DNA of 64,000 nucleotides from Setaria digitata (taxonomy: Eukaryota; Nematoda; Chromadorea; Rhabditida; Setariidae), in NCBI GenBank assembly GCA_003640385.1, contig RCAB01000130.1, positions 62,001-126,000 on the forward strand, in the 5' to 3' direction. Shown here in pieces: positions 12,801 to 24,377 of this stretch. The notes under the pieces were generated by a model that saw only the letters and a list, made by a program, of their open reading frames with translations, was not told the DNA's origin and did not search any database. Within the stretch, counting starts at the first letter, position 1, and every line of letters starts with the position of its first letter. The position numbers were made by a program, and so were the translations under genes.

Positions 12801-13257
12801 ATCCCTGCAAAAAACCAATATTACATTAATACCGACCCACTCATTTTTTCACGTTTCAAACAAAAATTGACGATTTCCAGGACGTTTACGGTAATAAGTG
12901 GAGTATATTAAAATATTTTTTTGAGTTTGTATCATGTTTGTTTTCGGCTTTCGATACTTTCTTGTCGAGCTTTGGATAGACTCTTTGAGTCTGCTGAGTA
13001 GGTGAATTGCTTGAGTTATACAGTGTTTTTAATTCCAGCCTTTCGTAATGGAGAAAGAGATCAGGCAGCCTTTCCGCTGGAATGCTGCAGAATATAACAG
13101 CTTAGGCGACAGGAGTCGACAGCAACGAATGGCCAATTTAGAAACCGTTTTACAAAGCTTACCGCGAACGGGGAAAAATATAGAACTACTTAAAACTGTA
13201 AGCTGTTTATCTGACAAGTCATCAAGACAGAAACGATTACGCACATCACGTTACTGA
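3895..13257 (+). CDS. lin-59: ASH1/LIN-59-like histone H3K36 methyltransferase (AWS-SET-PHD-BAH)
   Basis: Chromatin enzyme of the trithorax-group ASH1 family; known members dimethylate H3 Lys36. Exons read: 3895-4085, 4735-5100, 5267-5401, 5651-5881, 6154-6312, 6575-7829, 7973-8049, 8178-8308, 8550-8623, 8804-8894, 9110-9269, 9893-10086, 10271-10536, 10776-11221, 11387-11569, 11656-11838, 11944-12198, 12312-12431, 13039-13257, giving about 1578 residues. The N-terminal 780 residues are low-complexity (Ser/Pro/His/Gln, then Thr/Ala, then Lys/Arg/Glu). AWS is at about 880-935, SET at 935-1070 with RFINHSC and ELTYDY, post-SET follows, PHD at about 1278-1325, and BAH at about 1340-1510. The first exon begins inside a codon, so the start lies upstream and is unknown. 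The 7829/7973 junction is uncertain. A clear bromodomain is missing between SET and PHD. Confidence 0.93.
7017..7180 (+). repeat. Thr/Ala-rich coding repeat in the large lin-59 exon
   Basis: Imperfect ACT/GCT trinucleotides in frame encode a run of Thr, Ala, Val and Ser in the N-terminal linker of the lin-59 protein. This kind of tract expands and contracts by slippage, so its length probably differs between related worms. No domain is visible in it. Confidence 0.75.
8804..10430 (+). other. lin-59: AWS, SET and post-SET catalytic module of the lin-59 product
   Basis: Four exons encode the methyltransferase core. The AWS part is Cys-rich: [19 protein letters not shown], then [17 protein letters not shown]. 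The SET part shows [27 protein letters not shown], a [19 protein letters not shown] segment for cofactor and fold, and ELTYDYNW with the catalytic-type Tyr. The post-SET zinc Cys follow (CCCGAPNC). Arrangement and motifs match ASH1L more closely than NSD or SETD2, because PHD and BAH domains follow on the C-terminal side. All visible key residues are intact, so an active enzyme is expected; the H3K36 specificity is taken from the family. Confidence 0.95.
10776..11221 (+). other. lin-59: SET-PHD linker where ASH1 proteins carry a bromodomain; looks degenerate
   Basis: In human ASH1L this interval holds a bromodomain. Here it encodes about 148 residues that look helical. The beginning ([19 protein letters not shown]) resembles the helix that leads into the ASH1L bromodomain. 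The end ([19 protein letters not shown]) resembles the last helix. The middle lacks a recognisable proline-rich ZA loop and the acetyl-lysine-binding Asn context. The reading is that the fold is reduced or has lost acetyl-lysine binding. The comparison is from memory, without an alignment. Confidence 0.5.
11387..11700 (+). other. lin-59: PHD finger of the lin-59 product
   Basis: The exons at 11387-11569 and 11656-11838 join in frame. Together they give a Cys4-His-Cys3 pattern: CVRCICG, then [15 protein letters not shown], then FICILC. The Trp in the NFWLHEEC segment is usual for PHD fingers that read histone tails. The spacing looks complete. Its position directly before the BAH domain is as in ASH1L. 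Confidence 0.9.
11701..12431 (+). other. lin-59: BAH domain of the lin-59 product
   Basis: Parts of three exons encode a bromo-adjacent homology domain. Recognisable segments are [13 protein letters not shown] at the first strand, [38 protein letters not shown], and the closing [19 protein letters not shown] followed by LGRPK. The RPHE and GRPK signatures are close to human ASH1L as remembered. BAH domains bind nucleosomes or partner proteins. After it, about 75 basic residues end the protein at a TGA at 13255-13257. Confidence 0.88.
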
Positions 13258-13639
13258 AATTTGTGAAGGTTTGTTAAAGCAGATAATGATTAATATTTGT
13301 AGAAGTAAACATGATTCGTAATGGAAACCTTGTTGATGCAATCTTTTGATGGTGTCGGATCATATAAAGCTTTTAATTTAAATGCGTTTAGTAGATCAGC
13401 ATAATTTAGAGATGTTGTTGTCTAAGGTCCGCATAAGCAATCTGTGAAATGCTGATAATGAATCTCATCAAATAATATTAAAGGGCCTGACCGTAACGTT
13501 CCGATTTAGTTTTGGTGGGTTTATAGGTGACTTTGGTTTACACGATGTGTGAATAACTGAAAATCGTGTGTACAACTTGTATATATTTTCTCTCTTTTCT
13601 GCGTAGTCTTTTCAATTTTCCATTTAATTTTATTTTTCA

Positions 13640-13645
13640 AATAAA
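13640..13645 (+). terminator. candidate poly(A) signal for the lin-59-like gene
   Basis: AATAAA lies about 380 bases after the stop codon. A second AATAAA is at 13845-13850. Either would be a normal 3' end signal; in AT-rich DNA the hexamer is also common by chance. Confidence 0.35.
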
Positions 13646-16600
13646 CCATGGATTGAAATTTTTCATGATATGACGAATGAAAGAAAGAAATTTGTCATGT
13701 TTATTATGTGTTGTAATAGCTGTTTCATTTTTTTTTTTTTCTAATTAGTCTTTAGCGATTTAATTCTCTGTTGGATTCAGAAAATGCTCAGATAGTAAAG
13801 CTAATTTGATTATTGGTACTGTGAGTGATTGATTTATTGTTGTTAATAAAAAGCGTAGTGGACACACCTTTCATATTCCAATGGTTTTTTTTTAAAATGT
13901 TGCATAACATGAAACAAATGCATATATGCAATAAGTTTCTTTTCTTCTTTGATTATCTCGTATTTTTCTAACTCTTCTTTACCCAGTATTTTCCTCTTGT
14001 TTCCTCTGTGTTCATCAGATTAAAAAAATTTTGAGTAAAATCAATTTATATAAAGTGTATAATATTTCGTAATACTGTACAGGATTCTTTTTTTTTTTTC
14101 TCTCTCCAAACAGTTGTGATATATATATTTGTTTCTTTGCTGTTGTAATAATGTGTACTTTTTATCGCTTGCAGCAGCTTCATTTTTTTTTTTATTTTTT
14201 ATTGTGTTCTGTCATATTAATCTAAAAACATTTTGGAAATGCTCATGCAGTAAAGCTTTTGATTTGCATATTATTTTATGTTGCAGTATTCGCTTAGTTT
14301 TAATCCTTCATAAGACGCAGTAGTTAACGAGGAAAAATCGGTATGTCCACATTGATGTCATCATCGATTTTAAATTATCACCAGAATATATTGTTGTCTA
14401 CTTTCATTGTGTGGAACCATTGACTGAATACGGTTTTTGTTTATTAGTTTTGTGGTTTCTGTCGTTATTTTCATAAATAATGAAATTATAAATAAATTAT
14501 ATATAAATTAAATTGTTTCTTATCGGTATTTATAATTGTTATCGGTGCTATTATTCAGATGAATTCTTTACCATTTCTAGCTAGAGTGCTCTCAAAATTG
14601 CGTTGAGTGCGTTGAAATTTGAGATGTCTTACAGTTGATACTTCTGCATACCAATTCTGAAAACCTCACTATGTCATGAAAGTAAAAACAAATGCACTCA
14701 TTGTCAGTGAACTATGTTTCAAGATGAAATGGAGTTGAACAGGTAGCGGATTTGATTTCTTGGTTCTTTTCCATCATTTAAATGGGCATGTGGTGAGAGC
14801 TACCGGGCAGTCCAGCTGAGGATCATTGGGCAACAAAAGGAACAATAAATAAGGCTCGTTATTCACTTGCACGTTGAAAAGCTTTAAAAACTGGGAGGAA
14901 TCAACAAGTTTACTAGAAGCGCCAAAGTGCCAGTTGATACTACTACTTCTCTGGGCATTTGAGGTCAGGCGAGGTGGTGGTAAGTGTATTCAGAAGGGTA
15001 GATCGAGTCTTGTCGGTGAAATTGATTGTATTGAAATTGAATTCAAGCTTACTGATATTTGTAAATTATATGTGAATAATAGTTTTATTCGTCATCAGCG
15101 ATAAATGTATCGAATTTATCGATGAATAAATTAGGAGGCGATGAACTCATAGATTTTAATTTTTGCACATTTTTACATTAGGACGTTAATAAATTAAAAA
15201 TGAAGTGAAGTGAGATTTTTCTTGCAACGATGTTGAATTATCAATGGACTGAAACTGTTATACCATGTTTTGTGGATACGCTACTGCTGACATGGGAAGT
15301 ATTGCTTTCAGTTTAACTCTAACCAGTAGTAGTTTAATCGAGCTAGCTGCTTCCAAAAAAAAAATTTTTGAAATAATACGAGAAGTTAATGGTTAACCCT
15401 TAAAATACCTGAGAATTAAATCCTGTCACTTCAAGTTCTGATTTATACACTGATAATTTCAATACTTTTTTTTGGTCATGATGGACAATTTTTTTTTTTT
15501 TTTTTTTTTTGAGTGCACGTTTGCATCGCAGAATTTCATCTGAGAAAGTTAGATTTTCTTTTAAAAGATTGAAGACATTGTAGGGATATTTTTATAAAAA
15601 TTTTCTTCATTTTAATCCTTAAAGGGTAAAAAAAACTGGATAGAAACAATAAAATCTGGGTGTGATGTTTTGATAAGCTGTGAATGTGTGATAAGGGATT
15701 GTTTGGAAGAGATAAAGTGGACTGGAAATTGATATGCTGAAGTAGGTAATGAATTGAACTGAAGTGGTACTGTAAGGATAATATTTAATTTGAAATGGTG
15801 AAAGGAGGAACTGAAAGGAAGGAATGAATTGTTAAGTGTATTGAAGTTGCATTAAACGACGAGCTTGTCATTTGTTTTCTCTTAATTAAAGTTAATCAAA
15901 TGATTGTTTTATTATTTTTATCATTGCAATTAAAATTGTACATTAGGTGATAAGCAAAATTTCTTTTTTTTTTTTGAAATATTTTTTCAGATATAAGAAT
16001 CAAAATCAGATCAAACTGAAGCAATTAGTGGAAGAACTGAAAAGGAAGAAAGAAGGTCATCAATTTAGTTGTCCGATTATCAAAAAAAAAAAAAAAAAAG
16101 CGCAGAAAATTAACCTATTTTATCAAGGTCATTTATGTTATAAACTATCAGAGAGCACGATGACAATAAGTAGTTTTATGTTTGTACTGAAATTAACGCT
16201 AGTAACTGAAAATAAACGACCTGATTGGTAATTGAAGTATAGAAGAGTATGGTGGAATGGCTGTTTATCATATCAAATTAGCTCTTAGCTCATTTTCCCA
16301 TTTCAAATTGATTCTCAATTCATTTTAAATCAACTCAGAGTTCATTTTATCATCCGAATTCAGCTCCTTGCTCATTTGATCATTTCAAATACTTCATGCA
16401 CACTTTTTATCATTTAAAATACGGGATTATTTTTTCAGATTTTCCTAAAACTTCATCATTTCACTATGGCTTTCCTATCACTTTGATTAACAAAATTTAA
16501 AGGATGCCCAAATATTTAGAAATATAAATTGCGAAGTTGGAAAAGTCAGAAATTATATAACGATTGATGATTTATTTACTCATTAGAATAATTCTTGCTG

Positions 16601-17797
16601 TCAAAATGATTCAAGCTGAAAAATTTCTCAGAATTGAAAAGCGAATAAATGAGATTGAAATTAAACAATTTAAGTCAAATATTAACTTTAATTCTAGAAT
16701 TTAAACTTATCATCTATGATGGCCTGAAATGCTGTGCCTCAATCTGATAACTTGTTACTAAAATTTCTTGCTGTTTATGGAAATTATTTATGACAATCGA
16801 AAAAAAAAAAAAAAAAATGTGATTATCTTCATGACAATTCCGATCATATGTTATGAAGACGGCTTATTTTTATGACAATTCCAGTCATAATAACGTCCAC
16901 AATAATGATGCACATTTGCGTCACAATTTATCAACAAATTATGCTCAAAAAAAAAAAAAAAAAATTTCCGATTACACATTGATGGAAATTTTAGTGATTA
17001 TTTTTTTTCATTTTTCTATTTTTGTAATAAAATGTTCCAAGTTTAATGAATTTATTTTTGTTTATCCGTTGAAATTTTACTAACACATCAACAATTTCAG
17101 TGCCCATATTTCTGAAATTATTTTTTGGATTTAAATCCGGTTTCAATACAAACTGTCCATAACTAAAATTCCACAATACTTAGCATCAATGTTTACAACG
17201 ATTTTCTGTTAAATGAACAAAAATAGAGTTGAATTTTGTGAATTTTCGAGAGATTATCTTCTCTATACTTTCCTTTCTATTTTCCCACTCATAGTAAATG
17301 AATTTACATATGTTAATAATGTTTGAAACATTGATGGGGAGTGAATTTGAATGAATTTCATCATTTCCAGCATATTCCCATTTCATTGGTTCTCTCGTAT
17401 TTCACGTCACTCTACGATCCCATCCCAGACTTATTAATTCTCTTCAATCGCAACATTATTAATATACTAACTAAGCTTTCTGGAACGTATCTGAGTGGAA
17501 TAGAACCAACCAATGGTATTCGATAATTGCAACCTTTGTGCCATTGTTCCTGTTTATTTCTCGAATTTTTTTTCTTTCAATTAAATAAATTTAAATAAAT
17601 TTCTATGGCTATTTGGAACAACTAAGATAAAATTCCTAACGTTTGCACGAAATCCTGGCTACTGAGCCAGTAATTTATTGAGTCATCCTACAATCAAAAT
17701 CCATGTCTTTAAAATATATTAAAATATCTTCTATTTAAATTTTGTTTATTGAGAAGGAAAATTTCAGTCAATACATCAGGCCTGGATAATTTTCCAG

Positions 17798-17936
17798 AAA
17801 TGGAGAATATCTAGAAGTAATATGTCGAATATGTAAGCTATGGCTAGCTAAAGTCCGTAGAGCGAAATTCATGTCCAATCGGGCTTTTGTGGGGATGCAT
17901 CACGGATTATTAGTTAGTGGAAGGAATGTGGTCTAA
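17798..17936 (+). other. short orphan reading after an acceptor-like site
   Basis: After TTTTCCAG at 17790-17797 a frame stays open for about 45 codons to TAA at 17934. It reads NGEYLEVICRICKLWL and then KVRRAKFMSNRAFVGMHH. Base composition is less AT-rich than around it, as in an exon. No partner exon, start codon or family was found. It may be a relic or chance. Confidence 0.15.
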
Positions 17937-18585
17937 TTCGAAATATAGTTGTTGGCCAATCATTAATTCTAATGATTTTAAATGAAGCACTGAAGGGATT
18001 TTATTTCAGATGCGTATTTAAAATTACAAAAAGGTCTCAATTCAAGACTTCAAAAATCGTAGATTACCTGAACGTTCCTGAAAGCGATGACAGAAAAAAT
18101 AATACTCCGAAAAGCTCTAAAACTCCCGAACTCTGACCATCATGAAAGTAAAATGAAAGTAATGCTCATTTTAGTATCATACCAAATTAGCAATTGGACG
18201 AATTTGAAACTACATAAACACTCCTGGAAAATTTAATTCTTGTGCACCTGCAACTTACATCTTGTACTTAGGAAGGTACTGATAAAACTGCTATTTAATT
18301 CGTCGATTTATTCTTTATCATTTGCATTTATATGTAAAATCACTGTTTTTAAATACATTAAATTTAGTAATAGTAAGATTTTATAGGGATTAAACGTAAA
18401 CATATACCACTGGAGAAATATCAATTATCAATAATAAATTTGAGATTTAAAAAATATTTTGATTTTATTATATCACAGGACGGCTGTTTACGATGTACTA
18501 AATATGCGACAAATATCACTTAAAAAATTCTACAAAAGAACCGGAAAATGTTCAATAAAACTACCTTATAGAGAATTACTGATCA

Positions 18586-18591
18586 TTTATT
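18586..18591 (-). terminator. candidate poly(A) signal for ada-2
   Basis: TTTATT on the plus strand reads AATAAA on the minus strand, about 250 bases after the ada-2 stop codon. It is a plausible 3' end signal, but such hexamers are frequent in this AT-rich DNA. Confidence 0.35.
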
Positions 18592-18841
18592 CCTTAGTAA
18601 TTACACTGCAAATACATAAAAATTTATATTTTTTATAAGTTCATCCCGACGAATTTGAATTAGAAACTTGAAAAGACTATTTTGCAAAATAAAGTTCATA
18701 CAACCCCCATAGGCACTGGTTTATGCTGTCAATTTTAAACACTCAAATTCATTTTACCAACAGTAACATTTCAGTATATTTTTTCTGCTTACACGTCGCA
18801 TCACGGTCGATTTCTGCATTCTTCGGTCAGCACATCAAACT

Positions 18842-21800
18842 CTACTGATTCCTCCTTAACATCTTGCTAAATAGACCGGTGTTTGTACTTGAAGCGGTTT
18901 CAGAAAACGTTGATCCTGCAAAAAAAAAAAAGAAAAAAAAATTCTGCCATTAAATTTTATACTCCATGAAACGGTTTCAGCCGATATGTATCATTTTTTG
19001 CTAATAATCTGTGTTAATTTCCTATCATTTTCGGCGACTAATTACAAGCTGCGTGTCATGTCAGGAATTTTTCAGGACAGATATAAGAATTACATAAGAT
19101 GAGAAGGCAGTTTTATGATCACTTGGAAGCAGCGCAGTTGCGACGACAGGAAATGACCTAGTAATTCAGTGCACCTGCGGTCTTATTCTTCTGGACCTTT
19201 CTCAACCGTTACAGTGTTGTAAGCAAATGTACGTTGAATATGACCTTCTTTAAAACAGTCGCTTCAAACATCTTTAAAATAAAAACCTCAAGTTTGTCTG
19301 ATGTTCAAATAATGACTGGAACTTCGGGTAATCTCCCCTTACCTAAAAAATAAACTCACTTCTGCAGCATATCATTAGAATGGAGAGGAAGACGCCTGCG
19401 TTTACCTTTCCAACCATCAGAGACAAATTAACTCTATCCTTAAAATAACTGTGCACTAATGCATAGAGAATGCTCATGCTTTATTAAATGGACAGAAAGA
19501 AAAAAGCATTCGTACCAGCATGATGAAAAAAAGGAATTTTAACATTACTGGAAACTATCAAATTAGGAAAAACCTTTCAGATCTTTGATGCCATCCACTT
19601 TGAGACCTTCCAGATTCATAATTCTTTCATTCAAGTTCACGTAACCTAAAAATATCAGTTTTCAGTCTATCACTACACTGCACAAACATCTGAAGTCAAA
19701 AATTAAATTCATTCCCTAAAACGACAGCAACGAAAAAGTATAGCTTGACGGCAGTGCAGAAAAGACATCTGGAACTAAGAAATTTTCTTCTTCTTCTTCC
19801 GAAATAGAAATATTATTTTCAAATTACTTGTAATCGCATCAAGCAGCTGGTTTAATTCCGAATGTCTCACTACTTGATACGTTTTCTTCATAAACGAATG
19901 AAATAATTCTCGCTGGCGTGTTGTAGCTGAATATTGCTGATTGTGCATCAAATTTCGACGAGTTTCTTCTATTTTCTATAAAAAATACATTCTTTTAGCT
20001 AAGAATCCTTTCTCTATAATGACTATTTCTATAATGCATCTTTGTAACCACCAATAAAAAAGCCAGGATAGAGGAGAACAAAAATATGGCCTCACATCTT
20101 ACATGTATTTCAACATAACACCAATAATTTCACATAAGTCCCTCAGTCGTTATCACTGATGATATTACTCTTGATTCACCGGTCCAAAATTGCTATGTAA
20201 ATACATCAAAATAACTACCTTGATCTTGTCAAAAAACTTATTCACAAGCTCATATTCCCTGATAGCTGCCTTTTTCGCCCTCCTCTGCTTCAAAATGCGA
20301 TTATATTTCTGCACTCTTGCTAATTTTACAGCTGAAAAAACATGTGCTAATGATGTAAAGATGATGTGAAATACAATCCGAATATCATTCATTACTTAAG
20401 TTCTACAAGTTCTACAAGAAAACTAGTGGGTTAATCTACTTTTTAAACTAATAAATATCTTAGTCCAAATAGGAAGAAACCTTATCATCACCATACACTT
20501 AAAGATTTAAAGAGATCATAGTTAAGAATTATGTATGTGATTATCATTAAACGACAGCCTTCACTGCCAGTGGTTGATAACGATAAAAAATTTCAAAATC
20601 AATACTGCAAAAGTTACCAGTTTCAAAAGCACTATCTTCATCTGCATCAGGTCCTGGTTGCAACATTAAACGACTAATTAATTTTTCCGCATCATTAATG
20701 AATTCCTGGAAGCTATGATATTATCAATCAAGTCAGACCACTTTCACTTCGAAAGGAACGAGAAATCATCACCGCTTTGTTCTACGAGATAAAAAAAAAA
20801 AGCAGATATGAAAAGAAGTGCAAATAAAAAGATATTCGAGTAACTGACCCACTCAAAATCTTCCCTTTCCGGCATATATCCTAATAGTTGAAGATCACCA
20901 TCTTTCAGCTTTGAACGTTCTTCTGCACCGAAAGGTAATAATGGGATATTTGCATAAAACTGCTCTGGATAAAATTCACGCAATCGCTTTTTCACGTCTT
21001 CGTTTATTCTAATTACAAGTTTTCCTTCGCAAGCTTCCTAAACAAACTTAAATGTACTTTTATTGTTGCTTTTTGAATAACCAACAGACAAAAATCCCCA
21101 TTCACCTAATGACATGATTACTGCAGCAAAAATAAAAGATAAATAAATAAATAATTAGACAGTAACAAAATAATCCAAATTGAACTGTTACTAGAGAAAC
21201 GATAATCATTATGAACAGATATGATTATCGTTCCTCTAGTACTTTAAAAATAATTTTTTTTTACATACTTTCAAAAACAATTTTTCCTCATCTTTTTTTC
21301 GCCTCTTTTTTCCAACACGTTTCAGCTGTAACACTGGTTTCTTTCTTTCATACTTCTGTTCTGATTCTAAAATCTAGTGATATAATTCAACATTATTTCA
21401 TCTTTAATATCTCGATATTATTGGTATCTGAAGCAGAATACTTTTCTTAATAACTTTCCGTATTCACCAATTATATTATATGCAGACCTTCTTCTGTATA
21501 TCTTTGTAGCATATCAAATAAGATGTTAAGAATCAGTCAAATTGTGAAATACATAATGCAGTATCAGACCAACCACTTCCTTCATCTGTACTCTGCAAAG
21601 CAACTGATGAGTTCTGATAAATATGAGTGTTATGAGTATCGTTTCTTTTCTTTGAAGAGAATGCTGCTAACTCAGATTTACATTCATATGAATTGCTACT
21701 TTCTGAGTTAGTTGTCCCTTCGCCATCGCTCTGAAAACAATTAAATGTAAATCTTTAGTTTTTTTTTTAAACAACTAAGTCGATATATGGTCATACAAAT

Positions 21801-24178
21801 TCTCAGTAGTCAAAAAAAAAAAAATTTACCTCATCAAAATCACTCACAGAGAGCAATCGCTTTCTTCTTCCCTGGTCATCTGTCTGGAAGAAAAAAAAAT
21901 TATATAAAGATTGTATAAGAATAAAATCCCGTATCAATATACCTTGAAATTTTACACTGTAACTATAGTTGTCCTTTCCTCCTCACTCTTTATAAAGTTA
22001 GAAATGAATTAGAGTAAATATCCCAGATCAGTAAGGAAACTTCTTCGGCTACGGCAATATAAAAACGAGATGAAATACCAGACTCACTCTGATAAATTCC
22101 ACAGAAATTGGTGATAAAGGTGGGGTAATAAGATGTGAACTATCATTTCTTTCAAAACTCTGCCGTTCATCACTACTTTTTCTTCCTGGACTTAATAAAG
22201 GTGGAGTATAAAATTCATCTCTGAACTTCATCAGAGGTTCTTTGAACTGCTCGAACCAGTTTGGATCATCAAAATTCACAGCTTGGTTCCAGTCACGGAA
22301 AAATTCGCTGATATCTGGAAGCAAACATTTCTTGGAAATCATTTAGTACTTTTCAAGTATAGCAATAAAGAAAATTAGCAAAATATCGTCGGTTTGAACT
22401 ACTGTCAATTACATCGCCAATTTGAACTATCTGGTGCGTGTCCTTGACCACTTAAATCTGGATCAGGTTGTGACAAACTTATTTCCCCACCAGTGTGATC
22501 ATCGATACATGGCCTAAAAAATAATAGCATTAAATCATACGTAAGATTTAGTCATCCTCTTAGTTCAGAATATGATGAGGAAATACTGATAGAAGATATT
22601 GTTTCTAGAATTCTGTAGGGAAAAAATGAAAGACTATACTGACAGATAATATTCATAATATTTATTATCTGATCTGGTAAAACATTTTATTTGCATCATC
22701 GAAAAATAATGAATTTGTGGAAGCAATAGGGCCTAAGGGAAAGATAAAGACATTAATACTCACTAGTCTGACTAAGGTGAGAGTATTCAATGAATGCTAA
22801 CATCACCTTAACCACAAGATCACACCAGAAGTCTGGATGATCTCGCTAGAAGAAATGGTCCTATCATTCAATTTTATTCTCTAGAAAAGAATACAGAACG
22901 TACGAATATTTTAGAATTGTGCAATTGTTTATGGTAACTTTAATGCAGAAAAATTATCCAACAAAGAAAAAGCGTAGAATACGAACGAAAGAATTTACCA
23001 TGAACTAGAACCGGCCGCATACCGACCAAAAGAACCACGTATAAAAAACTGATCGAAACGTTTCCTAGCATCATCGGCAGTTTTATTCGTACCCAGCTCT
23101 GATGCAATTTCTTCCCTGAATGACGAATTATTTTACTACAAACTGGTTAGCAAGAAAAAAAAATCGTATCTGATAACTGATAAATTGATTTCCAAGCCAA
23201 AACTATTTTAAACAGCTCGCTGATACCATAAAAAAATGAAAAAAAAAAAATGAAAAGCAACATAATTTTTCCACTACTTCACTTTATTCCTATGCAATAG
23301 AATAAAAATCATCCTGAAATTAGTGAAAAGAAAATGAACATCAAAAAATGCATCTAATCATTGCAAGTAATACAAAGTGTATGTAAAGCATTACTAATCA
23401 AATACTGGCAAATAGTGGACACTGAAGATGAACATGTCAAGTTTTTCCAGTATCTTACTTTAAAACATACCAATTGCCTAGTTTATGCTTGTGTGCTGCT
23501 TTGATTAATTTCAAATCTTCCTTCCAACCCCAGTGTGTGCCAGATGTTGTACGAAACAACGAAGGCCCTTTACGGTCCGCAACAGTGTACGCATGTCCAC
23601 GTTTGTGAGGACCGCATTCCGCACCCATCCGAAAACACTGCAAATATTTGTTACTGATTAGAAAAAAAGGCACAAAGTGCACTTCTGAACACTTTATCTT
23701 TAATATTATCCAAAATTGAAGTGCCTGTCGTTCTCACATCTTCGGTATATGAGACCATGCATACATTAATGCAACTGCCTATTTCATCAGTATTTTTGAT
23801 TACATATAGACACAAATATCTGAATCTAGTATAATTTTCTAAACTAATTACTGTACTTTATTGTTCACTGATGATTCGACAGAACTTCATGCTATAAGGC
23901 AACGAATCAAAACAATTACACCCATATAAAATATCTCTCAATTTTATTCATTTCAAAAGCTTCGCAGCAAAAGCACTTGCAGTTAGCCATTTCGAAAGTT
24001 TAGTTTCAATCGAAAATGAAAAAGAAAGAGAGAGAGAAATAACACGTACGTGAACGCAGAGTCTCACGTCGAATCCCTTCTTCTGACAGCTATCGCACTG
24101 TATATACATACATTTCGCCGGCACTAATGATACTTCACAATTACAGCATATAATATTGTCTGCTGTCGCTTCATTCAT
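18842..24178 (-). CDS. ada-2: ADA2 transcriptional adaptor (ZZ finger, SANT), ADA2B-like
   Basis: Adaptor that holds and stimulates the GCN5/PCAF acetyltransferase in SAGA- or ATAC-type complexes in the nucleus. Fourteen exons, from the start: 24178-24050, 23637-23471, 23115-22999, 22513-22413, 22314-22088, 21883-21830, 21730-21574 (3' end uncertain), 21366-21269, 21037-20849, 20705-20618, 20331-20219, 19975-19828, 19645-19574, 18915-18842. Phases join to give 577 residues ending in TAG. The ZZ finger is at about 10-58 and SANT at about 75-126. The conserved ADA2 helices (LKDGDLQLLGYMPEREDFEW) are at 395-413, and the KLARVQKYNRILKQRR segment at 443-460. No C-terminal SWIRM domain is visible, which favours the ADA2B type over ADA2A. 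A Ser/Lys-rich insert (about 248-350) separates the two conserved halves. Human ADA2B is shorter, at about 420 residues. Confidence 0.95.
21189..21241 (-). repeat. 21-bp inverted repeat with 11-nt loop inside an ada-2 intron
   Basis: Arms 21189-21209 and 21221-21241 are reverse complements except for one A-C mismatch (21197/21233) read on the plus strand. In RNA of the transcribed minus strand that position becomes a U-G pair, so the stem is fully paired. The hairpin lies in the intron between the exons ending at 21269 and starting at 21037. It could be a small RNA precursor, a splicing structure or the remnant of a palindromic transposable element. Confidence 0.85.
22999..24178 (-). other. 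ada-2: ZZ zinc finger and SANT domain of ADA2
   Basis: The first exon gives IICCNCEVSLVPAKCMYIQC and then the CDSC pair of a ZZ finger. The second continues with LCVHCFRMGAECGPHKRGH, supplying the remaining zinc Cys and His residues. SANT follows across the next splice, with HWGWKEDLKLIKAAHKHKLGNW, then EEIASELGTNKTADDARKRF and DQFF. All zinc ligands expected of the family appear to be present. The Trp-rich start and the GNWEEIA turn are typical of ADA2 SANT domains, which contact GCN5 in known complexes. Confidence 0.93.
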
Positions 24179-24186
24179 CTGAAATC
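24179..24186 (-). promoter_or_regulatory. probable spliced-leader (trans-splice) acceptor of ada-2
   Basis: On the minus strand GATTTCAG stands directly before the ATG at 24178. A consensus GTAAGT donor lies 30 bases upstream (24208), too close for a normal intron. The acceptor is therefore better explained as a spliced-leader site that leaves almost no 5' UTR, as is common in nematodes. Confidence 0.5.
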
Positions 24187-24377
24187 CATCTTGTAACCTT
24201 CTACTTACCTTACTTCTATCACCTGGACTTACAGCATATTTCGATGTAATTTTAGGCTCGAAACATTTTTCACGATGCAATACATTTAGCAAAAACAAGA
24301 GGTAAAATTGAAGTGATCACTAAGGAAGCTATGGTACTAGCAGATATATGCAGTGAAGGTAGACTTGCTAGTCGTGA

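Larger units (their letters stand above)
13258..18841. other. convergent intergenic region between the lin-59-like and ada-2 genes
   Basis: It holds the 3' ends of two converging genes and otherwise AT-rich DNA with homopolymer runs (for example 15491-15510, 16083-16099, 16801-16817 and 16949-16963). A degenerate stretch at about 16270-16430 repeats variants of a TCATTT-plus-CAAATTNA motif. Two short open readings preceded by acceptor-like sequence, at about 15990-16100 and 17798-17936, are noted separately or rejected. No gene is supported. Confidence 0.6.

Noticed and set aside
14874..15104. 76-codon frame with a good GTAAGT site inside it
   Set aside because: No compatible acceptor or neighbouring exon and no recognisable sequence.
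15990..16231. Lys-rich, coiled-coil-like frame after TTTTTTCAG
   Set aside because: Ends in a poly-A-encoded Lys run and has no partner exon; composition explains it.
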